A stretch of DNA of 64,000 bases from Bacteroidaceae bacterium (GCA_017461605.1 JAFTXN010000007.1:62001-126000); one strand, 5' to 3'; positions 24,704 through 33,898 are shown, numbered from the stretch's first letter. The notes: generated by a model not told the origin, from the letters alone. Made by a program: numbers and translations.

Positions 24704-26209
24704 TTATTCTTTAGGTTTTAGCACCTGTTTGATGCCTTGCTCGCGGTGACAGATGGCAACTTCGATGTTGTATTTTTGATGCAGATGTTCTGCCAAATGT
24801 TGTGCGCAGTAAACGCTGCGATGCTGACCTCCGGTACAGCCAAAGCTGAACATCAGATCGGTAAAACCACGTTGCAAATATCGCTCCACGTGTGCTTCCG
24901 CCAAGCGATAGATGCTTTGCAAGAAGAGCAGGATTTCTCCGTCTTCTTCCAAAAAACGGATAACCGGCTCGTCCAATCCTGTAAGTTGCTTGTAGGGGGT
25001 GTATCTACCGGGGTTGTGCGTGCTGCGACAATCGAAAACATATCCACCGCCATTTCCTGATTCGTCTTCGGGTATTCCTTGTTTGTAGCTAAAGCTGAAT
25101 ACTCTTATTTTCAGTTTCTTTGAAATCTCTTCTTCGAGTGAAGGTGTATGTTCTTTGTATGCGGGTTTTTCGTGGTTTGTACTTGTTTCTTGTACATTGC
25201 CTTCCCGCTCCACAAGGCGCGTCAGAACATTTTCCAAATATGGGTAGGGAGCAGCAACACCCACTTGTAAAAGTGTGTTGATGCTTTGTAGCGCAGGCGG
25301 AATGCTGTCAATGAAGTATTGTTTGCGTTCGAAGCGCCCTCTCAGGCCATAAGCGCCCAACACTTGCAGCAAACGGAATAGCACGAAGCGTTGCAAATCT
25401 TGCTTGAATTTCTCGGGATCGATGTCTACCAGTGTGGAAAGTTCAGCTATGTACTCTCCAATGAGTATATGCCGCAGTTTGTCCGAATAACGGGCTGAAG
25501 CCTGCCAAAGGAAAGATGCTACATCATACTGTAACGGACCGCATTTACCTCCTTGAAAATCTATGAAATATGGCATTTGTTCTTTGCCGACGAGCATCAC
25601 ATTGCGGGCCTGGAAATCGCGATACATGAAAGTACATTCTCCCATGGCGGACTTTACGAGGTCATCGGCCAATTGTTCAAAGCAATCTTCCAACTTTGTC
25701 TCGTCGATGGGCAAGTCGGTGGTGCGCAGGAAGCAATACTTGAAGTAGTGTAAATCAAAGAGTGCAGTGCGTTTGTCGAAATGTGTAGGCGAGAGCAGCG
25801 TGTTGAAGTCGAGTGCTTGTGCCCCGGTTACTTGTAAGTGGGGCAGCAGCCGAATGGTGCGTTTCAGCAACTCGATTTCTGCATTATCGTAAGCCCCGTT
25901 ATTGTCGCGTCCGTGGCTGAGAGCCTGATAGAGTGATACACCTCCTAAATCTGTTTGCAAATAGCAGGTTTCATCTGTGCTTACAGCCAGTATTTCGGGC
26001 ACGGGCAATCCTTTGGCGTGGAAATGCCGACTCAGACGGATGAAGCAACGATTTTCGTGCGTGTCAGGACTGATGACACCAATCACATTGCAACCTTCAG
26101 CATCGGTGAGACGTACGTAATGCCGATTGCTGCCGGCTTTTGGCAGGCTTTCTGTGTGTTTGGGTAAACATCCATGCCACTGCTCGTATAATTGTATGAG
26201 TTTCTGCAT
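24704..26209 (-). CDS. Fusion of an AmgK-like sugar kinase domain with a RapZ C-terminal domain
   Basis: 501 residues. The first 340 or so are an aminoglycoside-phosphotransferase-fold kinase: catalytic loop MYRDFQARNVML (about 196) and metal site YFIDFQGGKCGPLQYD (about 218), most like AmgK-type N-acetylmuramate/GlcNAc kinases. From about 365 to 490 is a RapZ-type C-terminal domain: KIRVFSFSYKQGIPED, GGYVFDCRSTHNPGR, FGCTGGQHRSVYCAQHL. In Enterobacteria the RapZ C-terminal domain senses glucosamine-6-phosphate and binds small RNAs; its usual N-terminal P-loop domain is absent here. A role in amino-sugar sensing coupled to salvage is inference. It lies 96 bp after rsmE. Confidence 0.85.
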   Translation of the reverse strand: MQKLIQLYEQWHGCLPKHTESLPKAGSNRHYVRLTDAEGCNVIGVISPDTHENRCFIRLSRHFHAKGLPVPEILAVSTDETCYLQTDLGGVSLYQALSHGRDNNGAYDNAEIELLKRTIRLLPHLQVTGAQALDFNTLLSPTHFDKRTALFDLHYFKYCFLRTTDLPIDETKLEDCFEQLADDLVKSAMGECTFMYRDFQARNVMLVGKEQMPYFIDFQGGKCGPLQYDVASFLWQASARYSDKLRHILIGEYIAELSTLVDIDPEKFKQDLQRFVLFRLLQVLGAYGLRGRFERKQYFIDSIPPALQSINTLLQVGVAAPYPYLENVLTRLVEREGNVQETSTNHEKPAYKEHTPSLEEEISKKLKIRVFSFSYKQGIPEDESGNGGGYVFDCRSTHNPGRYTPYKQLTGLDEPVIRFLEEDGEILLFLQSIYRLAEAHVERYLQRGFTDLMFSFGCTGGQHRSVYCAQHLAEHLHQKYNIEVAICHREQGIKQVLKPKE

Positions 26210-26305
26210 AAGGGATTTAAGGTGTGTTTATTCGATAATAAATATAGTTTATTGCATGTGTGCATATGAGCCCTTGTAGGAGGTTAATGCTGATGCTGTT
26301 TGTCC

Positions 26306-27052
26306 TCATGGCTGTTGGGCCAGATTGGTGATGTGTACTGCAGCCAAGGCTGCAGTCTCTGTACGAAGTCTGCTACGTCCCAAGCTGATCGACTGAAAGC
26401 CCGCAGCTTCAGCCTGGCGTACTTCGTCAAGACTGAAATCGCCTTCCGGTCCGATAAGGATGAGCACTTTTTGATTTTTCACTTTGTTTTGGCGCAACAG
26501 TGTGTCGAGTGAGGGCAAATTGTTGGCCGCTTCGGTATTTTCGCCCATGTTGTGACAATGTGCGATGTAACGTTTCCCATCAAAAGGCCGTGCGATGAAT
26601 TTCTTGAAATCGGTCATTTCGTTCACAGCCGGCAGGTGTGCTTTGTGGCTCTGTTTCATCGCTGAAATCACGATTTTTGTGATGCGTTCTGTCTTCAGCA
26701 CGCGCCGTTCTGAGTTTTGGCAGTTGAGGAACGAAAAGCTGTTGATACCTATCTCTGTTGCTTTTTCGACCAGCCATTCCATGCGGTCCATATTTTTTGT
26801 CGGTGCCACAGCCAGATGTATCTCGCCCATCCACGTTTGTACTCCCGGTGTGGAGCTTACTACGCTGATATGGCACTGTTTGGGTGATGCTATGGTGATT
26901 TCCGCTTCGTGAAAAAAGCCCATTCCATCGGTAACAAATATATGGTCGCCCTCTCTGAGACGCAACACGCGGATGGCGTGTCCGGCTTCTTCGGGGGGCA
27001 GCAATCCGCCGGTGGTAGCTTCGGGAGCATAGAACAAATGTATCTCTTTCAT
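26306..27052 (-). CDS. rsmE: 16S rRNA (uracil1498-N3)-methyltransferase
   Basis: SPOUT-class methyltransferase that modifies U1498 of 16S rRNA. From ATG 27052 there are 248 residues, a family-like length; upstream in-frame codons to 27166 overlap the previous gene. Visible are a PUA-like N-terminal part (HAIRVLRLREGDHIFVTDG), KNMDRMEWLVEKATEIG, the SAM-binding knot LILIGPEGDFSLDEV, and SLGRSRLRTETAALAAV. It lies 49 bp after the BFN-like gene on the same strand. Confidence 0.93.
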   Translation of the reverse strand: MKEIHLFYAPEATTGGLLPPEEAGHAIRVLRLREGDHIFVTDGMGFFHEAEITIASPKQCHISVVSSTPGVQTWMGEIHLAVAPTKNMDRMEWLVEKATEIGINSFSFLNCQNSERRVLKTERITKIVISAMKQSHKAHLPAVNEMTDFKKFIARPFDGKRYIAHCHNMGENTEAANNLPSLDTLLRQNKVKNQKVLILIGPEGDFSLDEVRQAEAAGFQSISLGRSRLRTETAALAAVHITNLAQQP

Positions 27053-27101
27053 ATCAAGATGTTGTATTTTCTGTTGAGGTGTTGGTGCTTCTGTCTTGTT
27101 G

Positions 27102-27680
27102 TTACGGATGTCTGTTGGCTTGTTGGCGCGCCTTGATTTCCTTGTGTAAGGTAGCAGCCAACTCATAGTTCTCTTCCGAGATAGCCACTTGCAGTGCCTC
27201 GTCCAGCAGTTGGTCGGTCATGGCCGGTAGCGGAAAAGCCACCTGACCATTGTCTTTGATCCACCCTTGTTGTTGTACGAAGTCGGAATGCGACATCAGC
27301 AGCGCACAATCCGTTCTTAATGCCAAGCACACGCCTTTGGTTACGCTGCAAGTCATGATGTGCCTTGAGCCTGTGTCTGCGAGCATTATCACGTCGGCAT
27401 GATAATGACCGGGGGCATCGGGCACAATGCGCACACATTCAATGCGAGCTTCCAATGATTTGAGTACTTGTAGCGCCAAGTCAATCTCATCAAAAGTTCC
27501 CACTTCAACGGCATTCTTCAGTGCTTCCACTTCATTATTTGTGATGAGCACCGGCAGATGCACCTCGCTTTCTGCATGCTTCAGCATCAGGATGTGCGCC
27601 TGCTTCAGGTGCGTTCCGCGTGTCAGATAGTGCACCTGCAAAGTGATGTCGTTGTGTATGCTCATGTTTGTGTCTATCAT
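27102..27680 (-). CDS. BFN-like (DUF151) nuclease domain with UVR tail
   Basis: 192 residues; ATG at 27665 is an alternative start five codons later. Residues about 10-140 resemble a divergent bifunctional-nuclease (BFN/DUF151) domain: LPVLITNNEVEALKNAV, a helix with VLKSLEARIECVRI, then CSVTKGVCLALRTDCALLMS. In the BFN family the corresponding positions form the SDALALALR-type acidic site, which here lacks the Asp pattern, so activity is doubtful. Residues 155-185 are a UvrB/UvrC interaction motif (ISEENYELAATLHKEIKARQ). Transcription would start at the repeat promoter at 27731. It heads the likely operon with rsmE. Confidence 0.65.
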   Translation of the reverse strand: MIDTNMSIHNDITLQVHYLTRGTHLKQAHILMLKHAESEVHLPVLITNNEVEALKNAVEVGTFDEIDLALQVLKSLEARIECVRIVPDAPGHYHADVIMLADTGSRHIMTCSVTKGVCLALRTDCALLMSHSDFVQQQGWIKDNGQVAFPLPAMTDQLLDEALQVAISEENYELAATLHKEIKARQQANRHP

Positions 27681-27730
27681 TTATATTTTTAAGCCTGCTA
27701 TACCTAAATGATAATTGCAGGACCACTTTG

Positions 27731-27738
27731 CAAAGATA
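27731..27738 (-). promoter_or_regulatory. -7 box at the edge of the tandem repeat (BFN-rsmE unit)
   Basis: TATCTTTG on the minus strand; no TTTG is present 19 bp upstream in this variant. The second tandem copy keeps the same box at 27815-27822. Confidence 0.6.
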
Positions 27739-27893
27739 GTGAAAGGTGAGCGGAAAGTTTACGAATGAGCTTGCGAAATTTGATAAACTTTCCCGAACCG
27801 CCTCCTATCTTATTCAAAGATAGTGAAAGGTGAGCGGAAAGTTTACGAATGAGCTTGCGAAATTTGATAAACTTTCCCGAACCGCCTTGAGAT
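27733..27893. repeat. Promoter-bearing inverted repeat, two tandem copies (locus B)
   Basis: Copy 1 is 27733-27811, with arms AAGATAG/CTATCTT and inner complement GGAAAGTTTA/TAAACTTTCC. Copy 2 begins at 27817 with an 84-bp period; its right end is degenerate (TTGAGATAATG). Apart from that end, the copies are identical over about 70 bp, implying recent duplication or gene conversion. The GAAAGG variant here differs from GCAAGG at loci A, C, D and E. Confidence 0.85.
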
Positions 27894-28023
27894 AATGATA
27901 AGACAAGCGATGGAACACTCAAAGTGTGATTAGGTAATATCATTATTATATTAGAAAATAGATGAGAAGCACTTTGATGTAGGCTGTTTTGAGGAAAGCG
28001 TTGGCAAAGTGCTTTCATTGAAA

Positions 28024-28085
28024 ATCTGCAGTGCTTGTAGAAAATTCTGCGAGCACTGCAAAAAAATCTGCAAGCACTGTAGAAT
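28024..28085. repeat. 21-bp phased dyad array, class A (locus 3)
   Basis: TGC cores at 28027, 28048 and 28069, exactly 21 bp apart. The first unit is in one orientation (TCTGCAGTGCTTGTAGA) and the next two in the other (CGAGCACTGCA, CAAGCACTGTAGA). Confidence 0.85.
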
Positions 28086-28301
28086 TTGGCCCGGGCCGTG
28101 TCGCGATTGAGGTGATGTGAGTGTGGGTTTGCGTCAGCCGAACAGGAGGACATCTCAACAGTTCGCTCTTCGTGGACATACGACGTGAGTATCGGTGAGG
28201 CAAGGTGGGGTTTTCGCTGTGCATTGCTTCATGATGAAACTCGCGAAAGAAAAAAAGCAAAACGCCACGTTCTTTTTCTTAACAGTATTCCGTATTTTTT
28301 G

Positions 28302-28309
28302 TATTTTTG
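28302..28309 (+). promoter_or_regulatory. -7 box of hpt
   Basis: TATTTTTG, about 85 nt before the hpt ATG at 28394. Confidence 0.55.
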
Positions 28310-28393
28310 CTGCGTGAAAACCTTGCCGCGTGCTGTTTCCTCTGAAATACCGATGGCAATAATGAGTTTCAATCACAAAGCAACCTATCTGAT

Positions 28394-28936
28394 ATGGATA
28401 ACATAAAAGTATTGGACAAAACATTTGCCATCTCTATCCCCGAGAGTCGCATCAGGGAGCGTGTGGCGGAACTTGGAGCAGCCATCAGTCGCGATTTGGA
28501 GGGTAAAAATCCGATATTCCTCGCAGTGCTCAACGGCTCGTTTGTTTTTGCCTCCGACCTGCTGCGAGCAGTCAGTATCCCCTGTGAAATATCTTTCATT
28601 CGCCTGGCTTCCTATGTAGGCACCTCCTCAACAGGAAATGTGAAGGAAGTGATGGGACTGAGCGAGGATTTGGAAGGTCGAACCGTGGTAGTGGTGGAAG
28701 ACATCATTGACTCCGGCCTCACCATGAAGGAGTTGCTCAACACGCTTCAGGCCAAGCATCCGGCTGAAATACGTGTCGCTTCGCTGCTCGTCAAGCCCGA
28801 AAATCTGAAGGTAAACCTCGACATCCCTTATTGTTGCTTCGAGATTCCCAACGACTTTATCGTGGGCTACGGACTCGACTATGATGGCTACGGCCGCAAC
28901 CTCAAGGATATTTATACCGTGGTTGAAGCAAAATAA
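28394..28936 (+). CDS. hpt: Hypoxanthine phosphoribosyltransferase
   Basis: Purine salvage: joins hypoxanthine or guanine to PRPP to give IMP or GMP. The 180 residues match the type I PRTase fold. Visible are the early ISRDLEGKNPIFLAVLNGSF (PPi loop region), the flexible-loop area SYVGTSSTGNVKE, the PRPP motif VVVVEDIIDSGLTMKEL, and the C-terminal FIVGYGLDYDGYGRNL. It is 27 bp upstream of adk, with which it forms a purine-nucleotide pair. Confidence 0.93.
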   Translation: MDNIKVLDKTFAISIPESRIRERVAELGAAISRDLEGKNPIFLAVLNGSFVFASDLLRAVSIPCEISFIRLASYVGTSSTGNVKEVMGLSEDLEGRTVVVVEDIIDSGLTMKELLNTLQAKHPAEIRVASLLVKPENLKVNLDIPYCCFEIPNDFIVGYGLDYDGYGRNLKDIYTVVEAK

Positions 28937-28963
28937 AGAAACGACAATAAAATCATACCATCA

Positions 28964-29533
28964 ATGAAAAACATTGTGATTTTCGGTGCTCCCGGTTCAG
29001 GAAAGGGAACACAGAGTGCTCTCCTCGTTGAGAAATACGGTTTCAAGCATATATCCACCGGCGATGTGCTGCGTGCGGAGATTAAAGCCGGAAGCGACCT
29101 CGGCAAGACCGCCCAAGCCTTCATCGACAAGGGACAGCTCATCCCCGACAGTCTGATGATAGACATCTTGGCAGCCACTTACGATGGCCTGCAGCCTTGT
29201 GACGGAGTGATATTCGACGGATTTCCTCGCACCATCCCGCAAGCCGAAGCCCTCAAGGTGATGTTGGCCGAACGTGGCACCGAGGTAGCTGGAATGTTAG
29301 AGCTCAGCGTGCCCGACGAAATGCTCACAGAGCGACTTATCAACCGTGGCAAGACCAGCGGACGCGCTGACGATAACGAAGAAACCATCAAGAAGCGCCT
29401 TGCCGTATACAACGAGCAGACAGCCCCCCTCATCGAGTGGTACGAAGCCGAAGGCAAGCGCCACGCCGTGAAGGGATATGGCACGTTGGAGGAAATCAAC
29501 GCCGCCCTGTGCGCAGTGATCGACCGGCTATAG
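28964..29533 (+). CDS. adk: Adenylate kinase
   Basis: Equilibrates AMP, ADP and ATP. The 189 residues are the short form lacking the zinc-type LID insertion. P-loop IFGAPGSGKGTQSALL, AMP-binding KHISTGDVLR, the core FDGFPRTIPQAEAL and the LID segment LINRGKTSGRADDNEE are seen. It is followed by a strong hairpin terminator, so hpt-adk is one unit and obg is probably separate. Confidence 0.96.
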   Translation: MKNIVIFGAPGSGKGTQSALLVEKYGFKHISTGDVLRAEIKAGSDLGKTAQAFIDKGQLIPDSLMIDILAATYDGLQPCDGVIFDGFPRTIPQAEALKVMLAERGTEVAGMLELSVPDEMLTERLINRGKTSGRADDNEETIKKRLAVYNEQTAPLIEWYEAEGKRHAVKGYGTLEEINAALCAVIDRL

Positions 29534-29557
29534 GGCACACATTCGCGCCCGACGACA

Positions 29558-29637
29558 TATCGAGACACAAGATATGAGGCAACACATTCGGGGTTGCACC
29601 CCGTCAGCTTATATCTTGTGTTTCGTTTTTTTGTATA
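29558..29637 (+). terminator. Terminator after adk
   Basis: Long stem ACACAAGATAT / ATATCTTGTGT enclosing a second GGGGTTGCACCCC hairpin, then TTTCGTTTTTTTG. Confidence 0.8.
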
Positions 29638-29702
29638 AGGAGCAAAAAGTAATTCTCCGGATTATCCAATCAATAAAATACGAAGAACAAACGCGTTAAG
29701 TT

Positions 29703-30866
29703 ATGGCAGAAAGCAATTTCGTTGACTATGTGAAGATATTTTGTCGCTCCGGCAAGGGCGGTCGAGGCTCAATGCACCTGCATCGTGCTAAATACCAGCC
29801 CAACGGAGGCCCCGATGGCGGTGACGGAGGTCGCGGCGGCCACGTCTATCTGCGTGGCAACCACAACTACTGGACGCTGTTGCACCTGCGCTACGAGCGT
29901 CACGTTTTTGCCGGACACGGAGGCAACGGGTCGAAATGCTGTTCGCATGGTTCCGATGGCGAGGACAAATACATCGACGTGCCTTGTGGCACTGTGGTGT
30001 ATGATGCAGAGACCGGAAAATACATTTGCGATGTCACCGAAGACGGACAAGTGGTGATGCTACTCAAGGGCGGCCGTGGCGGTTTGGGCAATTGGCAATT
30101 TCGTACCTCCACCAATCAGACGCCGCGCTATGCCCAGCCCGGTGAGCCCATGCAGGAGATGATGGTGATCCTCGAGTTGAAACTCTTGGCCGATGTCGGC
30201 TTGGTAGGCTTCCCCAATGCCGGAAAATCAACACTCCTGTCCAGCCTCTCGTCAGCGCGCCCCAAGATAGCCAACTACCCCTTTACCACCCTCGAACCCA
30301 GTTTGGGAATCGTGCCCTATCGCGACGGCAAATCCTTTGTTATGGCTGACATTCCCGGCATCATCGAGGGAGCCAGTGAGGGCCGCGGACTTGGTCTGCG
30401 CTTCCTGCGACACATTGAGCGCAACTCTCTGCTGCTCTTCATGGTGCCCGGCGACACCGACAACATCAAGCGTGAATACGAGATTCTGCTCGGCGAACTC
30501 AGTCGCTTCAATCCCGGCATGCTCGACAAGCACCGCATCCTGGCCGTCACCAAGAGCGACCTCCTGGACGACGAACTCATGGAGATGCTTCGCGAAGAGT
30601 TGCCCCACGACCTGCCTGTGGTGTTCATCTCTGCAGTGACGGGCTACGGACTTCAGCAGCTCAAGGACCTGCTTTGGCAGGAACTCAACAGCGAGAGCAA
30701 CAAACTGCAAGCCATCACCGAAGGCGGTAGCATTGTGCATCGCGATCGCGACGTGGCCGCCTTTGCCGGCGATTTTGCCGATTGGCAGGACGATGATTGG
30801 GAGGATGATGACATCGATGTGGACGACCTCGAAGAATACGATATCGAAGAGCTCGAAGATGAATGA
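29703..30866 (+). CDS. obg: Obg-family GTPase
   Basis: Ribosome-assembly and stress GTPase acting on the large subunit. The 387 residues show the Gly-rich Obg fold (about 1-158, with [14 protein letters not shown] and [13 protein letters not shown]), G1 [12 protein letters not shown]3 [17 protein letters not shown]4 VTKSDL, and a strongly acidic C-terminal tail (about 350-387, Asp/Glu-rich). The tail overlaps the pgeF start by 8 bp, indicating translational coupling. Confidence 0.95.
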   Translation: MAESNFVDYVKIFCRSGKGGRGSMHLHRAKYQPNGGPDGGDGGRGGHVYLRGNHNYWTLLHLRYERHVFAGHGGNGSKCCSHGSDGEDKYIDVPCGTVVYDAETGKYICDVTEDGQVVMLLKGGRGGLGNWQFRTSTNQTPRYAQPGEPMQEMMVILELKLLADVGLVGFPNAGKSTLLSSLSSARPKIANYPFTTLEPSLGIVPYRDGKSFVMADIPGIIEGASEGRGLGLRFLRHIERNSLLLFMVPGDTDNIKREYEILLGELSRFNPGMLDKHRILAVTKSDLLDDELMEMLREELPHDLPVVFISAVTGYGLQQLKDLLWQELNSESNKLQAITEGGSIVHRDRDVAAFAGDFADWQDDDWEDDDIDVDDLEEYDIEELEDE

Positions 30867-31692
30867 CACCGTGCAACCCCAATTGCTCGAATATCCACTG
30901 CATGCCGACGTGCGCGCTTTCAGTACCCAGCGAGATGGTGGAGTGGGACAGGGCAACTATGCCACGTTCAACCTCACGCACTATTGTGGTGACCACCCCC
31001 ACAACGTAGCCCGTCACCGTGCAGCCCTGTGTCGTGTGCTGGGCATTGCTGACGAAGCCTTGCACCTGCCACATCAGACCCATGGCACGGGTGTGCTGAA
31101 AATCGACGCTGCACATCTCAGCCGTTCGACAGACGAGCAAGCCCAACGCATGCACGGCATCGACGCCCTCATCACCGATATGCACCACCAATGCATCGGC
31201 GTATCCACGGCCGACTGCATTCCTGTGCTACTCTACGACCCCACCCACCATGCCATAGCTGCCATACATGCCGGGTGGCGTGGCACGGTGGCCGACATTG
31301 TCGGCTGTACCATACGAGCCATGAAGAAGCACTATGGCACACAGTGTCACCACCTCCGCGCTGTGATAGGTCCCGGCATCGGGGTGGAAGCCTTTGAAGT
31401 GGGTGATGAGGTATACGAAGCCTTTACCAAAGCCGGTTTTCCCATGGAGCAAATCGCGCGTCGCATGCCATGCATACTCACCCCCCGATCAGGCCATGCA
31501 GCCGGCACATCCGAAAAGTGGCACATCGACCTATGGGCAGCCAACACCCACCTGCTGCAAGCCTCCGGCCTGCCTCTGCACCACATTATGGTGAGCGGCA
31601 TCTGCACCTATATGCACCACGAAACCTACTTCTCGGCGCGCCGTCTGGGCATCAAGAGCGGACGCATCTTCACCGGCATCATGCTGCGCTGA
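30859..31692 (+). CDS. pgeF: Peptidoglycan editing factor / YfiH-type Cu-oxidase-like protein
   Basis: 277 residues from ATG 30859, which overlaps the last codons of obg by 8 bp. The family (YfiH, DUF152) carries a Cys/His metal site and in E. coli removes mis-incorporated L-Ser from peptidoglycan precursors; homologues also act on purine nucleosides (LACC1/FAMIN). Visible are PHQTHGTGV, the Cys motif [13 protein letters not shown], the His motif [11 protein letters not shown], and [14 protein letters not shown]. It is the last gene of the plus-strand unit and is followed by a 768-bp gene-free stretch. Confidence 0.9.
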   Translation: MNDTVQPQLLEYPLHADVRAFSTQRDGGVGQGNYATFNLTHYCGDHPHNVARHRAALCRVLGIADEALHLPHQTHGTGVLKIDAAHLSRSTDEQAQRMHGIDALITDMHHQCIGVSTADCIPVLLYDPTHHAIAAIHAGWRGTVADIVGCTIRAMKKHYGTQCHHLRAVIGPGIGVEAFEVGDEVYEAFTKAGFPMEQIARRMPCILTPRSGHAAGTSEKWHIDLWAANTHLLQASGLPLHHIMVSGICTYMHHETYFSARRLGIKSGRIFTGIMLR

Positions 31693-32460
31693 GCGCATGC
31701 ACCCTACGAACATGTGCCTTGTTGCACAACAAGAACGTAAAAGCCAACCCTTGTTGGCACCGTATAGAGATTTTATTCAACGCAGCGCACGATTGCAGTA
31801 AATGCAAGCCAAAATCTTTCTGCCATACTTCCTGCCATACTACTTCCTTCTGATTTTCAGTGATTACCGGTCCAAAATGGCAGAATGGCAATAAAAATCA
31901 TGAAAACTCATAGTGCGCGCGTGCGCGTGTGTGTTGGACAAGTGCAACAAAGAGGTACAGAAAAAATAAAGAGAAAACAAATAATAAGCACACACCTCAA
32001 ATTGTGCAACGCGTATAGGTACAAAAAATACCCCGTAGAAGGACGAGGCAACCTAATGTTTTCACAACGGAATAATCCTTATTGTGAATTGCTTCAGAAA
32101 AGTAAGGGCAAAACATACTGTCAAGATAGAAGTGCAACAATAGTTCCCCTCTCTCACACCTTTTCGCTACGCTCAAAGTCGTGAGCAAGGGAAACTGTTG
32201 TTGCACTTCTATCTTGACAGTATGCGAATTGTTCTTACCAATGCAAAGATAATAATCTGAAAGCATTTTTGCAGCTGTGGGAGAGGGCTCGTTTTTCTCT
32301 TGTGTAATCGCGTGCTCTCTCTTGTTTCGCTGTGCGTGTCTCCTCCGCTTGGGGCAGAGAGCGAGGGGGAGGGGTGTGCGGCTTCCTCCCCTCGCTCGCT
32401 CACGTTTGGTGTGAGGGGGCACTTTCTTCTTTGTTGTTCTGTCTCTCCGCCGCCTCTCTC
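31693..32460. other. Gene-free convergent region with a 111-bp hairpin
   Basis: 768 bp between convergent pgeF and lpdA. It contains a short partial dyad (TTCACAA...TTGTGAA, 32059-32086), the long hairpin at 32114-32224, and a GC-rich dyad near lpdA (AGCGAGGGGGAGG / CCTCCCCTCGCT, 32367-32400). Open frames here lack family resemblance and cross the hairpin, so I do not call genes. Confidence 0.65.
32114..32224. repeat. Long near-perfect inverted repeat
   Basis: The first 27 bp of each arm are perfectly complementary (CATACTGTCAAGATAGAAG... against ...CTTCTATCTTGACAGTATG). The arms extend to about 36 bp with two mismatches, and the loop itself pairs further (CTCAC/GTGAG). Origin is unclear: terminator, small inverted-repeat element or recent inverted duplication. 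I see no target-site duplication. Confidence 0.85.
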
Positions 32461-33819
32461 TCAAGCTTGGGCTGCTGCGAGCAGGATTTCGCTCAGTGCA
32501 GGATGGGCGTGAATGCAGCGGCTAAGCTCGGTGATGGTGGCATTGGCGTTCATCAGCACTGCCACTTCGTGTATGAGGTCGGCAGCATGCGCTCCCAGGA
32601 TGTGGGCTCCGACGATGTGTCCTTGTTCGTCGCACAGTATCTTTGCCAGTCCGTCGTCGGCTCCCATGGTGAGGGCTTTGCCATTGGCGCGATAGAAGGC
32701 TTTGTGAGTTGTGTAAGCGATTCCGCGTTCGGCAGCTTGTTCTTCGGTGAGTCCTACGCAGGCTGCTTCCGGCACAGTGAATACGGCGGCCGGCACAATG
32801 TCAAGGCGGATTTCGTCGGTCGCTCCACAAATGTGATTGACAGCACGGAATCCTTGGAAGGTGGCGGCATGGGCCAGCTGGCAGAGGCCGTTGATGTCGC
32901 CGATGGCGTATACACCCGGCACATTGGTCTGCATGTTCTCGTCCACTGTGATGCCACGTGGTGTGTATGCCACACCGATATCGTCGAGGTTGAGCGATGT
33001 GAGATGAGCTGCGCGGCCCACAGCCATGAGCACAAGGTCGGCTTCGGTGGAACTCTCTTTACCCTTTTCTTCGTAAAAGACGGAATAGCCTCCGTCTGTG
33101 GGGCGAACTGCCGTTACAGCTGCTCCAGTTTTGAAGGTGATGCCGCGCTTCTTCAATGAGGTGCGCAGGCGTTTGGCTATGTCGCGGTCAAAGTTGGGCA
33201 GAATTTCCTTGCAGTATTCCACCACGGTTACTTCACTGCCAAAACTGCGATAGATTCCTGCAAACTCAAGACCGATAACACCTCCTCCGATGACGCAAAG
33301 ACGTCGAGGTACTTCTGTGAGGTTTAGCATTTCGGTAGAGGTTACCACACCTTCGCAGTGTGCTCCTTCGATGGGCAAAAACTTGGTTTGACTACCGGTG
33401 GCGATAATGATGTTTGGAGCTGTAAAAATTTGCTCCCCCTCGGCTGTTTCGGCAGCTACGGTATGAGCATCGACAAAGTGCGCCTTACCTCTGACAAGCG
33501 TGATGCCCGGAGTTTTCATCAGCATCTCGATACCTCCCACGAGCTTGGCCACCACTTCATTCTTGCGGTCCACGGCTTTTTCGAGCATGAAACTCACTTC
33601 GCCACCTGTTGTGATTCCATAGCGCTCAGCTTCACGTACATCATCCAACACTTCTGCATTTCGGCAGAAGCATTTGGTGGGGATGCATCCGGCGTTGAGG
33701 CACGTTCCACCCAATTCGGCAGCTTCGATGAGCACCACCTGGCGTCCGGCCTTGGCAGCATGCACTGCGGCCTCGTATCCTCCGGGGCCTGCACCTATGA
33801 TGATAATATCTGTTTGCAT
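32461..33819 (-). CDS. lpdA: Dihydrolipoyl dehydrogenase (L protein)
   Basis: FAD flavoenzyme that reoxidises dihydrolipoyl groups; here it is the L protein of glycine cleavage. 452 residues from ATG 33819. It shows FAD motif IIIIGAGPGGYEAAVHAAK, the redox disulfide GGTCLNAGCIPTK, NAD motif VIGGGVIGLEFAGIY, a second FAD site YAIGDINGLCQLAHAA, and the C-terminal catalytic His-Glu in HAHPALSE. It is the last gene of the gcv unit (79 bp after gcvPB). A copy serving 2-oxoacid dehydrogenases may exist elsewhere. Confidence 0.95.
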   Translation of the reverse strand: MQTDIIIIGAGPGGYEAAVHAAKAGRQVVLIEAAELGGTCLNAGCIPTKCFCRNAEVLDDVREAERYGITTGGEVSFMLEKAVDRKNEVVAKLVGGIEMLMKTPGITLVRGKAHFVDAHTVAAETAEGEQIFTAPNIIIATGSQTKFLPIEGAHCEGVVTSTEMLNLTEVPRRLCVIGGGVIGLEFAGIYRSFGSEVTVVEYCKEILPNFDRDIAKRLRTSLKKRGITFKTGAAVTAVRPTDGGYSVFYEEKGKESSTEADLVLMAVGRAAHLTSLNLDDIGVAYTPRGITVDENMQTNVPGVYAIGDINGLCQLAHAATFQGFRAVNHICGATDEIRLDIVPAAVFTVPEAACVGLTEEQAAERGIAYTTHKAFYRANGKALTMGADDGLAKILCDEQGHIVGAHILGAHAADLIHEVAVLMNANATITELSRCIHAHPALSEILLAAAQA

Positions 33820-33898
33820 AGCTTTAGAATGGTTTGTGTGAAAGTTACGGGTCAATCGAACCCTTTGGCGCGATTGACCCGATGTGATTGTAATAATA

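Larger units (their letters stand above)
27681..28393. other. Gene-free divergent region with two repeat families
   Basis: 713 bp between the divergent BFN-like gene and hpt. It holds two tandem promoter-bearing inverted repeats (27731-27893), a three-unit 21-bp dyad array (28024-28085) and the hpt promoter (28302). The stretches between them show no convincing gene. Confidence 0.7.

Noticed and set aside
27733-27893. Possible CRISPR array
   Set aside because: The repeated unit is contiguous (84 bp), itself an inverted repeat, with no unique spacers and no cas genes. The same holds for 46207, 54045 and 60441.
31885-32184. 99-residue plus-strand frame downstream of pgeF
   Set aside because: No recognisable family, atypical composition, and it runs into the left arm of the 111-bp hairpin.
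32366-32400. GC-rich dyad as an lpdA terminator
   Set aside because: The stem is plausible, but no T run follows on the minus strand, so I mention it only as part of the gene-free region.
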